The notes under the pieces: model-generated | Database searches by the model: none | Told to the model about the DNA's origin: nothing | What the model saw: the letters and a program-made list of their open reading frames with translations, nothing else | Part shown: positions 1 through 12,167 of the stretch, piece after piece | Layout of the letters: every line of letters begins with the position of its first letter | Numbering within the stretch: the stretch's first letter is position 1 | Source: Acridotheres tristis | Lineage: Eukaryota; Chordata; Aves; Passeriformes; Sturnidae | Reading direction: 5' to 3' | Assembly: GCA_037013685.1 (NCBI GenBank) | Contig: CM072888.1 | Span: 2,895,034-2,959,033 of the forward strand | Length of the DNA: 64,000 nucleotides | Translations under genes and position numbers: made by a program

Positions 1-2296
1 GGTTTGTGCATTTGTTTCTATTTTTCCTGTATGAGCTGCTCCAATAATCAGTCTGCTGCTTAATTGAGCTTTCAATTTGGGACACAACAACCAAGACCAA
101 GCATATTTTTTTCTCTTTTTTTCTTTTCTTTTAATTTTCTTCTCTCTCTTTCTTTGTGGTTATGCTCTGGGTAACCTGTCATTAGAAGGGAAGAAACTTC
201 ATCACCACAGCAGGACTGTTGAGTAGCAGTAGAGCAAAGAATACTCAGTGACAAACTAATGCATCAGTTGCATCTTACTTTCACTCCATCTGTATTTAGG
301 ATTATGCACTGTTCAAGAGGGTTGTGTTTGCAAATTAGAACTGTTTGTTCATTTTACTAATGAACTGCTAATTCAATGACAAAAATATAATTACTAATAG
401 CAAATGGGCCTTGGAATCAAACTGCCTTTCAATCATGGAAAGGACCAGGGCTATTAAGAGTAACCTTAGTTTGTTTTCTTTTCCCCTAAAAAACATGTAT
501 TAAGGATTCAAATTAAAATGTCTTAACTGCTAAGTAATTAGGATAGGTAGCTGCAGTGTTCACTGTGCACCTGCGATGCTTAGAATTGATACCTGTTCTG
601 TATCAAACTGCAGACCTTTCTGTTGTACTTATCAAAACATCTGTCTCACTTGTCTGTTTCCAAAACTCTCTGTACAGGAGCTACAGCAGCTCCAGGTCCA
701 TCAAGTCATCTCCTGCACAGCGGTCAGTCATTTCATTTGCCTTTTTCTGCTTTTTGTTTTATCATTCTCTCTGTAGTTGAATCAGCCTGCTGTTCCTGGC
801 ACCTGGGGTCAGAGGGATTTTGTACTCGTGTGTGTTAAACCATTCCAGCTCTGCTTCTGAACTCGGGGTTAGAGCTGCCCTCTTATCCTCACTCCCCTCC
901 TATGATATCCCTGTTCTTGAGCACTCAGCTCCTCGGGAGGTTTCACACTGATGTTCATTGTAGCCTCCCGAGCTGTACAAACCAGCTCTGGCAGGGCTGC
1001 TTTGCTGGGGAATCCTGAAAATCCACTGTGAGCTTTATGGGCAGGGAAGTACCTACAACGTGCAGCACTGAAAACTGAAGGGGAAATCAAATTTGGAACC
1101 ATAAAAATAAAACCTCGTGGGTTTATTGGAATAATTAAACGATGCATTTAGCAGCAAGGAGCATGTTCTCCTGACTGCCTCCTTAGGCTGAGGGACTGCA
1201 GCCTCCTTAGCCTTTGCCTCTTGGTGAAAGCTACTTAGTGCTTGTTGTGGCATTTTAGACTTGGATTCTGGCCAGCTGGAAATTTCCTGAGACCACAAAT
1301 CCATTTCACTTAGGCCAGTGGACATCCATCAAATACTAACAGTGTATGCTACATGCTCTCATTTGTTCCATTCAGTTGCTGTTTGTGCAGATGTTTGGAT
1401 AGGGAAGGGCATGGAGCTGGGCAGGCTCGACATAAACACAAGCAATCTAATATATAAATGTATATATTACACCTATAACCTCTCCCTCAGGTAGAGTGTT
1501 TGTCAGACAGGAGAGTTGAATTGCCAAAAGTATTCATGCATATCAGAATCCTCAGTAAATGCTTAGCATGTGGTTTATTGAAAGTGCTGTTAATTTAAAG
1601 ACTGAGTGGTAACGAGGTACAGATACCTGCTGGTGGGAAAGCAATTATTGATAGCCTCGTCTCATCCCTCTATTTATCTGGTCCCTGTGGCTAGACTGGT
1701 TCATGAACTTGACAAGAAAAATACAGATTTCCCACTTTTCCAGGAGAGGAGGTGGGAGAAAGCCAACATTAGGTAAGACAGGTCATTATTTTAAACGTAC
1801 CTTAGAGGCAAATGAGTATCAGAGGATGTTACCAAAAATCCCTGTGTGAAGCCATTGCCAATTTTCACTGAAGTTCAGTGATGTATCTGCTCTAAATAAT
1901 TAACCTCTGACTCCTTCCCTTTATTGATGCATAAACATACAGGGTTTGTCGATGTGGGGCTTTTTTGGCCTTTTTTTTAATAGTTGGGTTTTTAAAATGA
2001 GCTGTTTTCAAGACACCAGTGTCCAGATCCATAACTATTTATCCATCACTCTGCAAACAACGTGCATTGCAGGATCTGCATTATGGAAGATGATTGTGAA
2101 CTCGTGTGTCCGTGGAGTGGTACAGCCTACTTTTATCACTCATCAAAAAAGGTCTGAATTCCCCCAAAAGATCATTATTTGTTGTGCTGATGGGCAGAGG
2201 TTCTGTGCAGTAGGGAGAGAATTGTGGGCTCCCTTCCACTTAAAAAAAAAGTGTCTAAAGAGGCTGAATCGTGCTTGCTTTGTCATGCAAAAGCAG
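1..2296. other. Unannotated AT-rich non-coding DNA
   Basis: I see no gene here. Open frames of 60-92 codons occur on both strands, but they overlap each other and translate to low-information peptides without recognisable domains. A 146-codon plus-strand frame starts at 1946 and runs past the segment end; its translation is rich in Cys, Phe and Lys, matches no family I know, and enters the old repeat fragment at 2297. Besides the pyrimidine tract at 106-155 there is a short TA-rich stretch near 1448-1470. The segment fits intron or intergenic sequence of a vertebrate. Confidence 0.7.
106..155 (+). repeat. Polypyrimidine (T/C) tract
   Basis: About 50 bases are T or C except for one AA near 133-134, with runs of T and a short (TC)n part near 140-150. 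This is simple-sequence DNA. A tract like this can sit upstream of a 3' splice site, but no convincing AG plus open exon follows it on the plus strand, so I treat it as low-complexity sequence only. Confidence 0.85.
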
Positions 2297-2342
2297 CCAT
2301 TGACTTCAGGGTACCACTTGTGTGAACAACCAGGGATTTGCA
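2297..2342 (+). repeat. Fragment of an old interspersed repeat (sauropsid-type motif)
   Basis: The stretch begins with CCATTGACTTCAGGG, continues with a CACTTGTGTGAA block, and ends in CAGGGATTTGC. This order (ATTGACTTCA, then ACTCATGTGAG-like, then CAGGATTTG-like) is a pattern I recall from many copies in turtle and bird genomes. A second piece in opposite orientation lies at 5704-5758. The family name is not assigned: the assignment rests on memory of the motif, and the copy is short and diverged. It lies inside the 146-codon frame 1946-2386, which weakens that frame as a gene. Confidence 0.3.
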
Positions 2343-5300
2343 TAAACAGCTTCAAGGCAATTGACAGATTTTTACCTGCGAACTGAAATCCAACTGACTA
2401 ATCTGAATTTCTGATTACTGGGAATGTGAAACACTCTTTGCTCAGGGGTGACCTGTGGAAATCTCAGCTCTGCAGCTCAGTGTGAAGTCTTTCCTGGGAG
2501 AGCTGAAAAGGAGAAAAGGCAAATGCAAACGGTCTGGGTGCTTGGAATGTTGTGATTTAATTGGGAGTTGTATGTTTTCCTGCTGTAGCCAGGGGAGATG
2601 AAGCTGCAGGTCCTTTGCCGGGTGAACAGGGGAGGGCTGCTCCGAGTTCCATCCCCTGCAGTCCTCAGGGAGTGTCTGCTGAAAAACACCAGTGCACGTC
2701 TTGAGGGGAGATTATTCCTTATTCAAGCAAACCACATTGAAATAATTCGGTTTAAAACCTCTAGTTTTACTATTTCATAATGTGCTTCTAAATGGAGAAC
2801 ACTTTAGTTAGAAAGTCTCTTTATAAATAGAAGAATGCTGCTTTTTAGGCCTTTATGAGAGCCTGAGTTGGGCCCAAGTGAGGCTCAGGAACTGCTGGCT
2901 ATATGGTACATGTTCTGTAACATTAATAATGTCTCATACTTCTTCATTCACATCTTGTAGGCTGCATGTTTTAAGGAAATTTTAGCTCTACAAGCATAGT
3001 TCCACCATTGCAGAAATTGCAGAATTTTTATGGGGTTTCACTGAATCGTAGATCCAAGTGTGGGGAGGTCAAGAGAAAGTGAAAAAACAATAGTAAACAA
3101 GTTGAAAAATGAATGAAATTGCCACTTTTTGATTTGTTCTCCTCTAATAACATCTTTTAATGTCTGTAAATAATGTAAGAAGACAGGGTATTTTCTGCAG
3201 CAAAATCGGACTTTTAAAAGATCTTTCAATGCTACGTTTCTGACAAGGTGTTAATGCAAATTTTGAGGGAGACTGGTAGGACTTGCAAATTTGGCTGACA
3301 AGGATGATTTCCAGTTTGTTGCCACCTTTGTCATTTTCTGTATGACACAGTTGTGTGTATCTCTGCAGGTCCTTACAAATGTGGATTAAATGGCAGAAAA
3401 TCTGGGGGACCAAGGTGTTGTATCCATGTCTCTCTTTTTAAAAACAAGTTAAAAGCAACCCCAAACTTCAGTTTTATACTGACTCTTTTAAAAAATGAGA
3501 AAAGATAAATTTTTCCTATTGGGGATAAGTCACTTAAAAGATTTCAAAATATTTAAGCTGAGACCGAGAACAATAGGGAAAAATGCGATGGAGTGGGAGA
3601 TTGAGGGAGTTTTAATCAACCGAATAAAGACACTTTATAATGACAGTCAATCCCAACAAAAACTGTCACTATAATTCACCTGTAATGAGTCTCCACTGAG
3701 AGAGCTGTCAATACCAATCTAGTTTAATAACAGCCTCCTAGCAAACCAGAAATGTTGGTACTGACGATGTTTTATAGAGCAGGTGGATAGTTTTGTAATA
3801 TTCTGTGTAAATCAGTGTATTTCCATTATTATCGTGCATTTTTTTTGAGGCCAGTGTCTCTATCCAACTCTGGATCTTCAAGTTAAAAATTAATTGGCAT
3901 TTAAATGATTTCAAATAAGGGTTTTGTTTCTCTTGTGGTACCATGTATTTGTACAAAAGCTGGGAGGCCACTCATTATTTGAGTAGCAGAAATTTTACTG
4001 CAAGACAGGTGTTTATTATTAAATTACTTCTCAAAGATAGATCCCTTTTAAACTCTATTCCATTTCTTTTAAGCCTGGGTGAAATATATCCAAGGGGAGC
4101 TGGAACTGCTATAATTCAATCCAAACAGGAACTGTTGGTTTGTAATAAACTTTCTAAGTGATATCTCAATGTTTTGATTTATCACAAGATACATATATTA
4201 ATAATAAGCGTGGGTATTATAGATACAGAAAATTTTAGGTACCATTTTTCATTTTCCTTGTAAATGTATTTGGGGCTCAAATGATGTGCCTGAGCACTCT
4301 CATAATTGCTGTAGTTGACAAATCCCTTTTAGGTAACTCTTCTCTTTCAGAAGTTTATCTACTGTTGCAGAAAAGGGGAAAATAAAAAAGTATTTCCAGC
4401 AATCCTCTGCTAATCTGCCATAGGCAATATTTATTTTGTAAGTGGCGAATGGGAGACTTCAGACTTTGTCAGGGTTGAAATTGCACCCCGTGTACAAAAA
4501 ACGGTTAGGGCTGTGTTACTCCGTGCTAGAGGGAAATGAAATTGAATTTTGCATTTTATGGTACTAAATGGTATTTAGTGGTACCCGTTTTTATTATCAT
4601 TAGTAATAAATTCCATATTTAACCTGAGATATTGTAGAGTTTTGCTCACCTAAACATCCTAAAAACACACCTTGACAAACCCAAAAGTACAGAATGGTTT
4701 GCAATTTAAAGAACCCCCTCAATGTTTCACTATAGCTCCGAGTTTAGGAGTTATTTGCTGTTTTGCATGTAGAAAATGGAATCTGGCAGCAGCAAATTGT
4801 CTTAACTCCTGTTAACTATTGGCCTTTGCTTGGAGCAATCACTGGAATATTTCCAGAAAGTAATTTTAGGTTGCCAAATAATCACAGTGAAATTTTAGGT
4901 AGAAGTAGTTAGGCTGTGATTCTCAGTTGACTTTGCCCAAAAGTTTCTATTTATAATTGCCAAGTTATTAATCAAACACCACAACCTGTGGTAGGAGTTG
5001 AAGGAGAGGAAACACCTCGGTGTGGAGTTTGTGAAATAAGTCTTTATCAGGAATTGGGCAGAGCTAAAGGACTTGGTACCCATTTATCACTACTAATAAC
5101 AGCCGTGCCCTTGTCTCAGGCTATTGACAAATGATTTTGTTTCAATGCTTGTATTGGCATTTTGGCAACCCTTCAGATGCACTGAAGTACAGCCTTCATT
5201 AGTGTAATGAGAAATAGATTTACATTTCATCCTGAGGAAGACAACTAGCTGAGAGCTATATTTATGTAACATAAGGTTGCTCAAATATTTTAAAAATATG

Positions 5301-5703
5301 AGCATATGCAGTAAGTTACTCGTTCAAGCTGGAAATGTCGTTCAGTGTGTGTCCTAATGAATTTCAGGTGTTGTAGCTAAATGTACCTTTGGTACTAATA
5401 ATCTGAAAATGTGTCCTTGCTATATTATGGCAGTAACACATTTTGAGTTTTTCTTTTTAGGTAAAATGACTCTTTGAATAGCTTCTCAAGAGTGTTTTAA
5501 TAGGACTGGGAATTCTTGTTATTAAAAGTAAATATTTAACCTGTTCTCAAGAACCTTGAGAAGTAAAAATTGAAGAAGGTGCATTTCAGACAAATAACCT
5601 TTATTTTAAAGAACTGGGGCCAGCTGGATTTGGCAGCACATATAAAGTGAACAGAGCCTTTTAAGTAAAATGAGGCAACTGAACTAAAGGCCTTTGATAA
5701 TTA
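2343..5703. other. Unannotated AT-rich non-coding DNA
   Basis: No gene is visible. Frames of 60-89 codons on both strands give peptides without motifs. Small inverted repeats are present, including an 8-bp stem with a 3-base loop at 5544-5562 and an imperfect one at 4560-4585 (GGTACTAAAT against ATTTAGTGGTACC). These are the size expected by chance in AT-rich DNA. No microsatellite longer than about 15 bases was seen. Confidence 0.65.
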
Positions 5704-5758
5704 GGGACCAAATCCAGGGCTTGAAGTTAAGTGAGTATTATACTGACATCAGTGGGAG
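5704..5758 (-). repeat. Second fragment of the same old repeat, inverted
   Basis: Read on the minus strand, the stretch opens with CTCCCACTGATGTCAGTA, passes an ACTCACTTAA block and ends in GGATTTGGTCCC. That is the order of blocks seen at 2297-2342, in opposite orientation. In the versions I remember the word is CCCACTGACTTCAGTGGG followed by ACTCACATG and GGATTTGGCCC. It is short and diverged, and could be confirmed or removed by a repeat-library search. Confidence 0.3.
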
Positions 5759-8700
5759 ATGACTTAAGGCTGAAGATAATAAGAAAAGCTTAACCAGATA
5801 GAGTGTGTCTCTCCCAGCTGTACTTACAAACATGTGTAATAAACAAGAATAATTAATCAAGAAAAACCCAGACCAAGCAAGGTCTAAGCCTTTCACTACT
5901 CATATATCAGAGTAACAAGCTTAGTCAGTGTCAGCAATTAACACAACATTTTTAAGTTGTCTTTACACTGGGTTTAGAGAAACGCTGCTGGTTTAGGAAC
6001 AAACACTAGTAGTTTCTGTTTCAGGACCGAGTGATCTCAAAAATCTAAAGCAAACTGCTTTAGCTGCCATGAAAAAGAGAAAATCTTGCAAGGAGCCTAA
6101 GAAGAGATGGCTCCTATTTCAGAAACGATGTGTAGTGCCACATAGATCATGTGATATTTCCAAGCACTTCTAACTGATAGAGCTTTTAGCTGGAAGTGAA
6201 TTCAGCAGCTTGAATTGTAAGTGGTAAAGTTATAAAACTGGGTTTGTGCTGCAGGACTTAAAAGCACACTGCAAAGTTAAGTGGGCAATAGTAGGACCGT
6301 ACCATTAGGACGACAAAAAGTACCATACATTTATATTTATTGCCCAGATTTGTATCTCATCAAATTTGTCAAACACTGTTTTGGACCTAGAGCTATACAA
6401 ATTTCTGTTCTTTTACTTCATTTGTAAGTACAGCCTTTTAACAGTGCAACATTTCGAGAAACCTCATCAAAATCAGTGGAACAATTGTGAAATGTCACAA
6501 AAAGTTGTGAAATTTTTGCAGATTAGGCAAAACTTTTGTGCCTCCTAGTCATGACAGTACTTGTGAAAAGGTAAGACCCATCATTCCTCAAAGCTCTGTG
6601 AATCCAAAAGGCACTGCTGAGGCTTGAAGTAAGTAACACTGGCAAGTTGTAGTAACTTGGAAATTAGAATAAATTTGGGCAGAATATTTCCAAGGTCCTA
6701 ATTCCGAGTTCCCTTCTGAACAATTTGGAAACTCAGAGGGAACATGCCTTTCTTTTGCTTTGTTTTTGCTTTTTCCCCCCTCGTTTTTGTACATGTTTTC
6801 ACTTACCCTTTGTCTCATAGTCAAGTAGATCACCCTGACAGATCAGAGCTGGTGCCCTGCTGGCTCTCAAGCCCCACAGAAATGTGCAAATAATTCACTG
6901 AGCAAATCTCGGCAATGGAGGTTTTCATTCTGAACTCCCAATTCTCAGAATTTATTGTAAGGTTTTGCACATTCAAATATCTTTTTCCCAGCTAGAAAAT
7001 TAAATTAAAGAAATGGAACTATTATTACAGTTCTGTACAGGAGTGCTAATAATATCAAATATATAGTTCTTAGGGGGAAAATTCAAATATAGTAGGTGAT
7101 TAGAGTGGTATTACTGGCTGGCAAACGAAAAGTCACTGTAAGCTGAACAGCAGGATGTAAGGATATTGTGGTGAATTATAAAAACATTTGGCACATTGCT
7201 AGAGTTCCTCTCTATGGTGTTGTGTTATCTCATTTCAAACGTTGTAATTAAAATTGAACAAACTTTGAATTAATGTAGCTGAGACTTATCTTCCCAAATG
7301 CACTCTTAAAATTTTCCTCTGTCCTTGTTTTGCATAGGAGAGATTGGGAATAGAGAGTTGTCCTAAGGTCCTGGAATCTCTGCAAGCCGAGTTCAGAATC
7401 AGTGTTACTGCTCAGGCCTTTATCAAATGTTTACCACACATAGGGAGGTGGGGAAAGAGACTGTGGATTTGTTAATTTTGAATATTTCAAAATAGATGAG
7501 AAACACAGTTGATGTGAAAGCCTAGGGGGAGAACTGGAAAGGAGCTGGATATGTACTTTATACTTTTTCTGTAAAAGGAGCAAACCAGTGTTTGTAACAC
7601 AGTTTGATCAGTAGGTGCAGCCGTTTCCAACTTTGGAGGAGGTGAAATAAGAAGGAATTTCTGCAACCTGCTTGTTCAGTCTGTTATTGCTATGGAAGGC
7701 TTAGCTGAGGAATCCCAGTTTGTCACTCTGGAAGATGCTGAAGTAATGTTGTTCACATGATGAGTCTCCAAAGTAAGCATCTGGAAATCAAAACCAGCAG
7801 GGAATTTCTTGGAAAGCTTCTCCCACTTTTATTCAAGTTTTTTCTTCCTGTGCAGGATCTGCAAAGCCAGGCATGAATCTGGTTCTTTCTGCAGTGCCTT
7901 CCATCCAGCCCATGTCCTATTTATTTTTTAAATGCACACCTTGAGTGAGTGCTGCTGGAGGCCTGGGCCCTGGTAGCAGTCCCCAGGTGATGAACTCAGC
8001 CTCCCTGACACGTGAAAGGGGAGAGGATGATTCCAGCCTCTCCAACTGCACCGTGACCAAATGGAGCTCCTCAGCTGTCCAGCACTGACTGACAACAAGT
8101 TGATTTCCCCAAGGCTGCTGTGACTAAATTGATGGCACAGCTCTGACAGAGAAGAGTTTGTATTTGTGTTTAATTTATGTTTGTGTTCGTTTTCTTCCTT
8201 CTGTTGCCTTGGGACTAACCAAAACAGTCAGTTTTGTTAAACAGGGCCTGTGGAGCTTTTCCCCATCTGGTGCTTTTTTTAATGTCGATTGATCCTCTCA
8301 AGGAAGGACAAAATCTTGAGTAAACTTAGGCAGGAGGTGACACTGCTAAGCTGATCTTTCCTTAATACTGAACGTTATTTCTCATATTTAGATTATTCAG
8401 TTGTATCTTTAAGCATATGATTTAATTTCAAAAAACAAGCATCCTTCAGATCAGCTAAAGATAATTACAGGACCTCTACAAATTAATTAATGCATACAAG
8501 TAGTCTGGTACTAATATAATGCTATTTGAATTTTTTAACACTCAGAAGCATATTGATAGAGTAGACAGCAAAAAGGAGAACAAAGACATTCTTGTTCAGT
8601 TCTGCCTCAAAGAATTTTATATCAAATCTTTGTGCCTATTCTAGGTTCTATCTTTATTGCCTGAGATCAGGTTTTCCCACAGAACACTGGTTTCTTCATT

Positions 8701-11700
8701 GCTAGCAAATAATTTTGGCTAGCCAAAGTTGCTCATGTCTTTCTGGGTTTCATGTAAAATTTCAGCAGGGAGGTGGTACTGTTTTATACTGAAATTCAAA
8801 CTGTGAAATATTTTCAGAACACATTGTTGAGATTGGAGTGGATTACACAGAAGTGTTTTGTTGTTACCTGTTTCTCACAGCCTTTCCTGTGGTTCTTTCA
8901 TTTTTTTGTTTTTTGAGATGAAATATCACTACCCTGGATAACTTAATTTCCAGTCAATAGCAGTGGAGCAAACGTTCATCCATTCTGTGTTGGTGACATT
9001 TTAACAGCCCCCCTGGCTTTGCTGTTTATTCGGGTTACAGCTGCAATGGTGCCCTGTCCTGGCCATGGAGCTCTTAGGTTATTGTTGTGCCGTGGTGTGC
9101 AAACGGGGGTGTCGCATGTCATGTGAAAGCTTGTGTTCCAAGTCATAAAAGGAACAAGAATTGTGGGTTTAAGGCATGAACGAATATGCCAAACTCCTAG
9201 GGAGGCCTCAGTGACTCCTTAGTGGAATGCCAGTGCCTTCCTGAGCCCTGCTCGTTGCTCCTTTCCCTCAGGTATCACCTCCCCACATAATCCCCAAACT
9301 CCAGAGGGACCAGCCGCTGTTCCCTTGGCTCCCGCTGGGGACCTGAGCCCTAGGTGTGCCATTGCAGCCCCTCCTTTGTGGTTCAGCCCTGATTTATAGC
9401 TCAGCCTGCCTTCAGTGCCATCACTTCACATGGCAATTGCTCCCAACTCCACCCGCACTGTGATGCAAAGGAAGGCGTTTGTTTGCTGCTTCCAGAATAG
9501 CCGACTTCATGACAGATCTTTCCGGAGGACACAAGAAGAGGTGAAAGAACAACCTCACTTAATGAGCTTAGACAAAGATGAGAATGGAGGGGCTGCTGTG
9601 TGATGTCTTGGCAGCCATGTGCCAGCAGTGGCACACACCACAGAGCAGCCCTTCCACAGCTCATCTCCCTGCAGACACAGACTTCGTGTTTGTAATGGGT
9701 CTGGATCATTCAGGAGCAGGGTTTCCTCCGCTGGACTTGGTGGTGATTCACCCTCTGTGTTTGTGAAGGTCTGATATGCAACAAGAAATGGGAGTTCATT
9801 AACAGCTTGTAAGGTCAGGCACAGCATCATAAAATTGCCAAACGTTTGGGTGAATAGCATGTCTGGGATGGTCAGTTCCCATCTCCTTTATCCTAAAGAT
9901 ACTGGCAATAGATAGAACTAGGAAATCTGACCTGCTGTCCCATTATCTGCCATTGGTGTTTGCAATTAATCATTTAGCCTTTTCATCCTTACTCTGGCTA
10001 GAACATCTCTGAGACTGCTGTGATATTAATATTCAACACTGGGAATCTGTATGAGTGTTTTGAGTTAGGAGTGATGTGAAAACATAGATAATGCAGACCT
10101 ACCAGCACTTGAAAAAAATAACACCTAACTTCATCATTTGGAATGGAGCTGCAACTATTTCACAACATCTGATCTCACAGAAAGGGCTTTTTTTAGAGAC
10201 AAGATCACCACTAAGGTGCATGGAATTGATTCCCCTTTCAGCAGTTCAGTGGTGGGCAGAGTGCCCAGACTAAATGAGCTTTTAAGGCTCCACACTTAGA
10301 GTGATGCATTTTGTCTTTTTTTTTTTTTCTTTTTTAATGCTTGATTTATTTGATTATATCTATCAAATTAACAGAAATTGATCAGAAGTCGTCCATTTCA
10401 GGGAACTGCCAGAAAGTAGCTTTATTAGTGGGGAGGAAAAATTCTTAGTTGTCTAGTCAGAAAGGGATAAATGACTTTGTGATTACCAAGAGAGAAAAGG
10501 CAAAGTCTGAACGTGTGTTCCTATTCAGATTGGTTTGAGTATGTGCTGAACTTGCTGAACTACTAAACTGCTTTATTAGCCAAATTTACCTAGGGACAAA
10601 CTGGTTCAGCCACTGCAAGTACTCAGAACTACGAAAGAAAAGTCATTTGAAGCTGTTGCAGAGAGGGGACTGTTGCCCCTGAAAACAGGCAGCCAGTTTA
10701 GGGAGGGAGGCTGATGAATGCCAGGGATCCCAGTTTGTGTGAAGGTAAAAGTGAGAGTGCAGCTCTCCCAGAGCCCTTTGTGCTCAGACAGAACTCCTTG
10801 GTTTCCAGGAGCTTGGTTCAGTCTGCAGTGCTGGGACCCCTGTCCTGCTCATGGGGTTAGTGAATAATGAGGGCATGAAAAACAGCAAGGTGGGTAAAAT
10901 CCTGTTTAGAGAGTGTAATGGAAATTGGTATCCATTTTCAGATATCCTCCAGAGAGTACTGCAGCCCAAAAACCTGGAGGATGTAATTTTCCTGTCCTTG
11001 CTGGAAAAGGACATGGTAATAGGAAAAAGAAAATTATATGGTTGTCTGCAGGACAAGCTAGTTTTCACTCTTGAAACAGATTTTTCTCCCTATATTTCTT
11101 AAATAGACTTTGGGTGTCTACATTCAAAGAGAGAAGCATAAAAACAATTAAGCAATTAATTTGAATAACTGCCAGTGCACTTAAGGTCATGTAGCAGTAA
11201 CTTAATCGTGCTGTTATTTAGGAACTCCCTCTGGACTGAGTTTCTTATGAAAACAATTTCTAATTTAGATAACTGTAAACACTTCAATCTTTTATCTCCT
11301 AAGTAGACTGTGGTTCTTCAGGCCTCCTCCACAGATGAGCTGTTTTGCTGTTGCACTCCACAGCTCTCAGCCTCTCACTTTGTAACTCTCATCTGGTTCT
11401 CTTTAGGCACCTTTTGATAACTCTGCTCTGTCCCATGTCTGTCATGTGTTAGCATCAGTCTTCTCCATTGGATTAAAATACTACATTAAGCCAAGCCTAT
11501 CAAAATTAGCTCAGTACTCCTAACGTGTTTTATTCTTACTTGGATACATATGTGATAATCCAGCATATTTAAAATGCTAGATTTAGAGGAAAAAAGCCAA
11601 AAGAAGGTGCCTGTCATACAAAGATAACCATCACAGTTTGCTGCAAGTAATTGCCTCCATTTCATGTCTAATCTTTTGTTTATTAGTGTTTTCTGCACTT

Positions 11701-12082
11701 ACAGAGGATGAGGCAAAAAGGTTGACTGTAAACTTTTAGAAAACCTATAAAACAATCTATTGGGATATTAGAGCTCTTTTATGTAGCTCCTTTTGGTTTT
11801 TTAACTTGAGTTATTTCTTTGCTACCAACAGAAATGATGTCTTTAAACTCCAGATAAACCTACAGATGAGTCATATTTTTTCTGTAATTCTGTAAAAATT
11901 GCTGACAATTCAGATAAATGGCATAGCAGTAAGCACTTTAATTAAAAAGAGGGATGCACTAAGAGTTTCTTGCATTTAATTTTTTGAAATTGTATTTCCA
12001 GGTCAATAATGTGATTATTGATTATTGTCATGATGAATGTTTGACCCTCGTTTTTACTGATCTGTCTTTTTTAAATATTGAT
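5759..12082. other. Unannotated AT-rich non-coding DNA
   Basis: No gene is supported. At 9401-9860 four frames of 62-102 codons overlap on both strands in a GC-richer patch; none resembles a known protein. At 10784-11102 an 83-codon plus frame and a 94-codon minus frame cover the same bases, also unrecognised. A T run lies at 10316-10336. An 8-bp stem with a 3-base loop (TCAATAAT against ATTATTGA) lies at 12003-12021. The rest is plain AT-rich sequence. Confidence 0.65.
10316..10336 (+). repeat. T homopolymer tract with one C
   Basis: Thirteen T residues are followed by C and a further T run. On the minus strand this reads as an A tract, with an AATAAA word about 20 bases before it. That is the layout of a retroposed 3' end, but no coding remnant was recognised to the right, so only the simple repeat is called. 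Confidence 0.8.
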
Positions 12083-12167
12083 GGCTGGTATGGGAAAGAG
12101 CACCAAGAGTTGGAGTCAGGAGAGACAGGGCAGTTACAAAGTCCTTGTTCTATACTTACCTCATTCC
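12083..12167 (+). repeat. MIR-like (Core-SINE) fragment, 5' half
   Basis: The order of words matches the tRNA-derived head of MIR elements as I know them: a GGTATGGGAAAGAGCAC block, then TTGGAGTCAGGAGA, then a degraded B-box region, then GTCCTTG...TACTTACC, corresponding to MIR 'AGTCCTGGCTCTGCCACTTAC'. Several substitutions and small indels are obvious, as expected for a copy older than the amniote radiation. No target-site duplication is visible, and the 3' core and tail are missing or unrecognisable. Confidence 0.45.

Noticed and set aside
1946..2386. 146-codon plus-strand frame as a gene
   Set aside because: No recognisable domain, an AT-rich low-information translation, and its 3' part runs through an old repeat fragment.
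10316..11102. Minus-strand processed pseudogene suggested by the A tract and an AATAAA word
   Set aside because: No known protein fragment in the 83- or 94-codon frames to the right, and no target-site duplication seen.
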